From contig CAVLAC010000086.1 in assembly GCA_963661055.1 (NCBI GenBank), forward strand, positions 1 through 9,493: DNA of 9,493 nt. Direction: 5' to 3'. The notes under the pieces are model-generated. The model was given only the letters and a program-made list of their open reading frames with translations, had not been told where the DNA came from and made no database searches. The position numbers and the translations under genes were made by a program. Source of the stretch: UBA1067 sp963661055 (lineage in GTDB: Bacteria; Verrucomicrobiota; Kiritimatiellia; RFP12; UBA1067). This document shows, piece after piece, positions 7,404 through 9,493 of the stretch (position 1 is its first letter; every line of letters starts with the position of its first letter).

Positions 7404-7431
7404 GGTAGGGGGCGGAGTCCCTTCCGCCCCG
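7404..7431 (+). repeat. GC-rich hairpin repeat with GTCCCT loop (copy 2)
   Basis: GGTAG (7404-7408) is followed by the stem GGGGCGGA (7409-7416) / TCCGCCCC (7423-7430) around loop GTCCCT (7417-7422). The 28 bases are an exact inverted match to 1-28. No U-tract follows, so a terminator role is unlikely. Confidence 0.8.
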
Positions 7432-7455
7432 AGCCGCCCTCCTCTTCTCTGCGAA

Positions 7456-7476
7456 CTCTGCGCCTCTGCGTGAGAA
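7456..7476 (+). repeat. Short CTCTGCGCCTCTGCG-type intergenic word
   Basis: CTCTGCGCCTCTGCGTGAGAA resembles the reverse complement of 9411-9431 (AACACAGAGGCACAGAGAAG). A looser relative, ACACTGAGACAAAGAGG, occurs at 7623-7639 in the same orientation as the 9411 copy. These words recur only in the gaps between genes. The rest of 7477-7669 holds two small GC hairpins (GGACGC 7481-7486 / GCGTCC 7495-7500, and CCGCC 7563-7567 / GGCGG 7571-7575); no gene is seen there. Confidence 0.45.
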
Positions 7477-7669
7477 ATATGGACGCAACGGCGCGCGTCC
7501 TTGCCAAACTATAATCTTGTCTAAAACTGTATAAGGGGTTATTCCTTCTTCTTCTTCCGTGACCGCCGAAGGCGGCTTGAGTGTGTTCTGTGATTGAAAC
7601 GCTTAATTCGTCATATAAAAGGACACTGAGACAAAGAGGTGTGATATTGGTGGAGTTATCAACATTCTT

Positions 7670-7696
7670 TTGCTATGGGGTCAGACCCCATAGCAA
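7670..7696. repeat. Perfect 27-nt palindrome with GGGGTCAGACCCC core
   Basis: Arms of 13 bases (7670-7682 and 7684-7696) are perfectly complementary around a single A at 7683. The core is GGGGTCAGACCCC. The motif ATGGGGTCA recurs in a decayed hairpin just after the ATPase gene (9164-9180), and a shorter GGTCAGACC lies in the next hairpin. It could be a transposase-recognised hairpin, an operator or a bidirectional terminator stem; no T-run follows. Confidence 0.85.
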
Positions 7697-7755
7697 TAAT
7701 TCCAATAAATCGAGAATAAAGGTCAGACCTTAGGTCTCGATTTATTGGAATTATT
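7695..7755. repeat. 61-nt hairpin with perfect 21-bp arms
   Basis: AATAATTCCAATAAATCGAGA (7695-7715 by position) pairs perfectly with 7735-7755. The 19-nt loop contains its own small palindrome, AAGGTCAGACCTT (7719-7731). It abuts the preceding palindrome at 7695-7696 and ends two bases before the ATG at 7757. Perfect arms of this length indicate recent insertion or active maintenance; it has the shape of a tiny non-coding mobile element or of a transposase-recognition hairpin. Confidence 0.85.
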
Positions 7756-7756
7756 T

Positions 7757-7861
7757 ATGGAGATTCCGAATGCAAATTGGCTCTTTCTTAGTGAAATGCG
7801 CCCCGAAATATGGTATAATATTAACAACTTGTGCGCCAAACCGCAAAAGTTGTCAATATGA
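7757..7861 (+). CDS. Candidate 34-codon ORF coupled to the ATPase gene
   Basis: The frame starts ATG (7757), begins MEIPNANWLFLSEM and ends TGA at 7859-7861. It overlaps the likely ATPase start ATG (7858-7860) as ATGA, a classic translational-coupling arrangement. The frame is also open upstream to 7709, through the right half of the 61-nt hairpin, so it could be the tail of a gene disrupted by that hairpin. The ribosome binding site is weak (GGA at 7747-7749). A -10-like TATAAT lies inside it (7814-7819), which would argue against it being fully transcribed as part of the same unit. The peptide is unrecognised. Confidence 0.35.
   Translation: MEIPNANWLFLSEMRPEIWYNINNLCAKPQKLSI
7791..7819 (+). 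promoter_or_regulatory. Possible extended -10 promoter of the ATPase gene
   Basis: TGGTATAAT (7811-7819) matches an extended -10 (TGnTATAAT). GTGAAA (7791-7796) is a weak -35 at 17-nt spacing. The transcript would start near 7826, giving a leader of about 32 nt before the ATG at 7858. The extended -10 can compensate for the poor -35. It conflicts with full transcription of the small ORF 7757-7861 from the same start. Confidence 0.45.
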
Positions 7862-9147
7862 GAATTGAGCGTGATAGTTATCTAAAGCAACTGATTGATT
7901 CTATGTGGAACGGTCAGGTAAAGGTAATCACTGGCTTGCGTCGGTGCGGGAAGTCCTATCTTTTGGATAAGATATTCCGTGAATATTTGTATGGGAAGGG
8001 TGTTTCTGAGGCGGATATAATCTCCATTGATCTTGACCAACTTCAATTTGCAAATGAGCGCAACCCCTTGAATTTGGCGGACTATATTCGGCGAAAGTTG
8101 GGGGAGGATAAGAAAAAGAGGTATCTTTTTATAGATGAGATTCAGCGGTGTGAGGCCGTTCCTAATCCTGCTTTGCCGCAGGGTGGTAAAATCACATTTT
8201 ACGATGTGCTGAATGAATTCCGTGTGCTTGAGAACCTAGACATTTATGTCACGGGCTCAAACTCAAAGATGCTTTCAACGGATATCCTGACAGATTTTCG
8301 CGGACGCGGTGATGAAATACGCGTTCATCCACTTTCATTTACAGAATACTTTAGTGTAATGGGTGGCGATAAACGGGATGCTCTTGAGTCTTATCTTGTC
8401 TTTGGAGGAATGCCACATGCCGCGCTATTGAGTACGGAAGAGGCGAGAATGAAGTATCTTAAAGGCCTTTTTGATGAAGTTTACCTAAAGGATATCTTCG
8501 AGCGCAAACAAGTTGAGAGAGGGGAAGTCCTAGATGCGACACTGGACCTCCTTTCGTCCACGATTGGCTCCTTGACGAATCCGAATAAGATTGCGAATGT
8601 ACTTACGACCAAGTTAGGCATTGCGGTCAATACGGCAACGGTTCGCACTTATGTTGAGTATCTGAAGGATGCCTTTCTTTTTACTGAGGCAAAACGATAT
8701 GATGTGCGTGGCAAGTCCTATTTTGATTATCCGAACAAGTACTACTGTGAGGATGTGGGGCTTAGGAATGCACGGACAGGCTTCCGTGAGATAGACCAGC
8801 CGCATTTAATGGAGAATGTTATTTACAATGAGCTTATAAGAAGAGGCTTTGTGGTTGATGTCGGGGTTGTTCCTGTATGGGAAAAGAATGCAGCGGGGAA
8901 TGCCGTTAAGAAAACCTGTGAGATAGACTTTGTGGTTAACAAGGGAGATGAGCGCGTCTATATTCAGAGTGCCTATCGAATGGATGACGAAGAAAAGTCC
9001 GCGCAAGAGGTGCGTCCGCTTTTATTGACAGGAGATGCATTTCGTAGGATTGTTATTCGAGGCGATATAGGGCGGCGTTCTTTTGACCAGAATGGCATTC
9101 TACATATTGCCATCACGGACTTTCTGATTGATGCGAACATCGTTTAG
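7858..9147 (+). CDS. AAA_14/DUF4143-family ATPase
   Basis: This 429-aa cytoplasmic P-loop ATPase of the AAA_14 plus DUF4143 architecture is near usual family length. The ATG at 7858 is preferred because MRIERDSYLKQL matches the usual family start and because of the ATGA overlap; an in-frame GTG at 7831 would add nine residues but lacks any ribosome site. Walker A is G26-L-R-R-C-G-K32-S33, Walker B is Y-L-F-I-D93-E94-I-Q96, sensor-like V-T-G-S-N135-S follows, then R148-G-R-G and HPLSFTEY typical of the group. A winged-helix-like stretch lies at about 228-285. The C-terminal part has a nuclease-fold pattern E319...E355-I-D357-F-V-V...Q370-S-A-Y, where the usual lysine after E/Q-x is absent (A372). 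Family members are frequent, often multicopy, and poorly characterised. No neighbouring gene points to its job. Its base composition looks less GC-rich than the operon upstream. Confidence 0.92.
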   Translation: MRIERDSYLKQLIDSMWNGQVKVITGLRRCGKSYLLDKIFREYLYGKGVSEADIISIDLDQLQFANERNPLNLADYIRRKLGEDKKKRYLFIDEIQRCEAVPNPALPQGGKITFYDVLNEFRVLENLDIYVTGSNSKMLSTDILTDFRGRGDEIRVHPLSFTEYFSVMGGDKRDALESYLVFGGMPHAALLSTEEARMKYLKGLFDEVYLKDIFERKQVERGEVLDATLDLLSSTIGSLTNPNKIANVLTTKLGIAVNTATVRTYVEYLKDAFLFTEAKRYDVRGKSYFDYPNKYYCEDVGLRNARTGFREIDQPHLMENVIYNELIRRGFVVDVGVVPVWEKNAAGNAVKKTCEIDFVVNKGDERVYIQSAYRMDDEEKSAQEVRPLLLTGDAFRRIVIRGDIGRRSFDQNGILHIAITDFLIDANIV

Positions 9148-9161
9148 CGGCAATTGCGTGA

Positions 9162-9180
9162 CTATGGGGTCAAACTCCAT
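9162..9180 (+). repeat. Decayed ATGGGGTCA hairpin after the ATPase gene
   Basis: CTATGGGGTCA (9162-9172) is identical to 7673-7683 in front of the ATPase gene. Here the hairpin is ATGGGGT (9164-9170), loop CAA, ACTCCAT (9174-9180), with one G-T pair instead of G-C. It starts 15 bases after the TAG stop. A weaker stem, TACAG/CTGTA (9185-9189 / 9196-9200), follows. A terminator role is possible but there is no proper T-run. Confidence 0.6.
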
Positions 9181-9278
9181 GAGCTACAGAAAAAGCTGTA
9201 AGTTTTGGATTTATCTCACGCGAAGTCTTTAAGTCTTTGCATAAATTTATCTGTTTGTTTTGTGCCTGACAACGTGCG

Positions 9279-9361
9279 GCACGGCGGGTGGCAACCGTGC
9301 TAACCCACCCTGATGCGGGCGTCTTGCTTGTCCACATATTACCTAATGTGCGCCAAGCAAG
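9279..9361 (+). repeat. Cluster of short hairpins in the right intergenic region
   Basis: GCACGG (9279-9284) pairs with CCGTGC (9295-9300); as an alternative, GGGTGG (9286-9291) pairs with CCACCC (9305-9310). Downstream, CTTGCTTG (9323-9330) pairs with CAAGCAAG (9354-9361), with an inner CACAT (9333-9337) / ATGTG (9346-9350), making a 13-bp interrupted stem. The last arm runs directly into the GTGGTAGGGCGGG repeat. No gene is seen in 9148-9493. Confidence 0.6.
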
Positions 9362-9391
9362 TGGTAGGGCGGGCAGTCCCTTGCCCGCCGT
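9361..9391 (+). repeat. GC-rich hairpin repeat with GTCCCT loop (copy 3)
   Basis: GGTAG (9363-9367) is followed by stem GGCGGGCA (9368-9375) / TGCCCGCC (9382-9389) around loop GTCCCT (9376-9381). It shares the GGTAG lead and the loop with copies 1 and 2, but three stem pairs are exchanged (C-G for G-C or the reverse) with pairing kept. It appears to be the uninterrupted form of the split copy at 48-150. Confidence 0.8.
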
Positions 9392-9410
9392 TTAAATAGG
9401 ATACAGTTTT

Positions 9411-9493
9411 TAACACAGAGGCACAGAGAAGTGGTAAAAGTTTGAGCATTGAATGCGAAGCAATTAGGCGAAGCGTTAGCGTAGCCCTTTGTC
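9411..9493 (+). repeat. Intergenic short-word repeats at the right edge
   Basis: AACACAGAGGCACAGAGAAG (9412-9431) is the inverted relative of 7456-7476. Further right, GCGAAGC occurs at 9455-9461 and 9468-9474, followed by GTTAGCG. The array runs to the window end, so its extent is unknown. No coding frame or RNA gene is recognised. Confidence 0.4.

Noticed and set aside
7123..7507. Several short frames on both strands across the end of the operon and the repeat block
   Set aside because: They run through hairpin and short-word repeats, are Arg/Pro/Gly-rich, and have no ribosome sites.
7510..7515. Perfect TATAAT in the intergenic gap
   Set aside because: No -35-like hexamer lies at suitable spacing and no gene follows closely.
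7594..7619. TTGAAA...TATAAA promoter-like pair
   Set aside because: The spacer is only 14 nt and nothing credible starts downstream before the palindromes.
7695..7755. Integron attC-like site
   Set aside because: The arms are perfect instead of imperfect, and no GTTRRRY/RYYYAAC core boxes or integrase gene are visible.
7831..7857. GTG start adding nine residues to the ATPase
   Set aside because: It has no ribosome binding site, the added residues are outside the usual family N-terminus, and the ATG at 7858 fits both family start and ATGA overlap.
7770..7868. 32-codon ORF starting ATG 7770 with GGAG seven bases upstream
   Set aside because: It overlaps the ATPase start out of frame, and its predicted peptide is Cys/Lys-rich without pattern; the 7757 frame with the ATGA overlap is the better candidate.

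Overview
The window looks like a chromosomal segment from an uncultured, probably gut- or rumen-associated member of the Verrucomicrobiota/Kiritimatiellota. This is an inference. It rests on a very large secreted protein built from W-x-G-G...NW modules and autotransporter-type 'K-x-G-x-G-T-L' strands, on several Sec-exported proteins of unrecognised family in one operon, and on long intergenic stretches packed with dispersed hairpin and short-word repeats. No rRNA, tRNA or housekeeping marker is present to confirm it.

Layout. Bases 1-426 hold no gene. They contain GC-rich hairpin repeats, short tandem repeats and a 57-bp nested palindrome that runs into a good sigma70-type promoter. Bases 427-7267 are a tight three-gene plus-strand operon with gaps of +12 and -17 nt: a 1295-aa secreted beta-repeat protein, an 856-aa secreted protein that looks like an alpha/alpha-toroid plus beta-sandwich enzyme (polysaccharide-lyase-like, family not recognised), and a 128-aa secreted beta-rich protein. 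All three have signal peptides, so the operon probably makes an envelope or extracellular system, perhaps a surface or adhesive scaffold plus a glycan-active enzyme and a small partner. Bases 7268-7756 are a second repeat-rich gap. It contains an inverted copy of parts of the left flank and two strong back-to-back palindromes. Bases 7858-9147 encode an AAA ATPase of the AAA_14/DUF4143 type. A candidate 34-codon ORF ends in an ATGA overlap with its start. Bases 9148-9493 are again non-coding and repeat-rich.

The most notable non-coding signals are these. A hairpin family keeps a GTCCCT loop while its stem bases change in a compensatory way. The three-gene operon is framed by inverted copies of the same repeat words. 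A large palindrome overlaps the operon promoter. Hairpins built on ATGGGGTCA lie on both sides of the ATPase gene. The secreted operon, with its unassigned toroid-like enzyme, is the best candidate for an undescribed functional system here.
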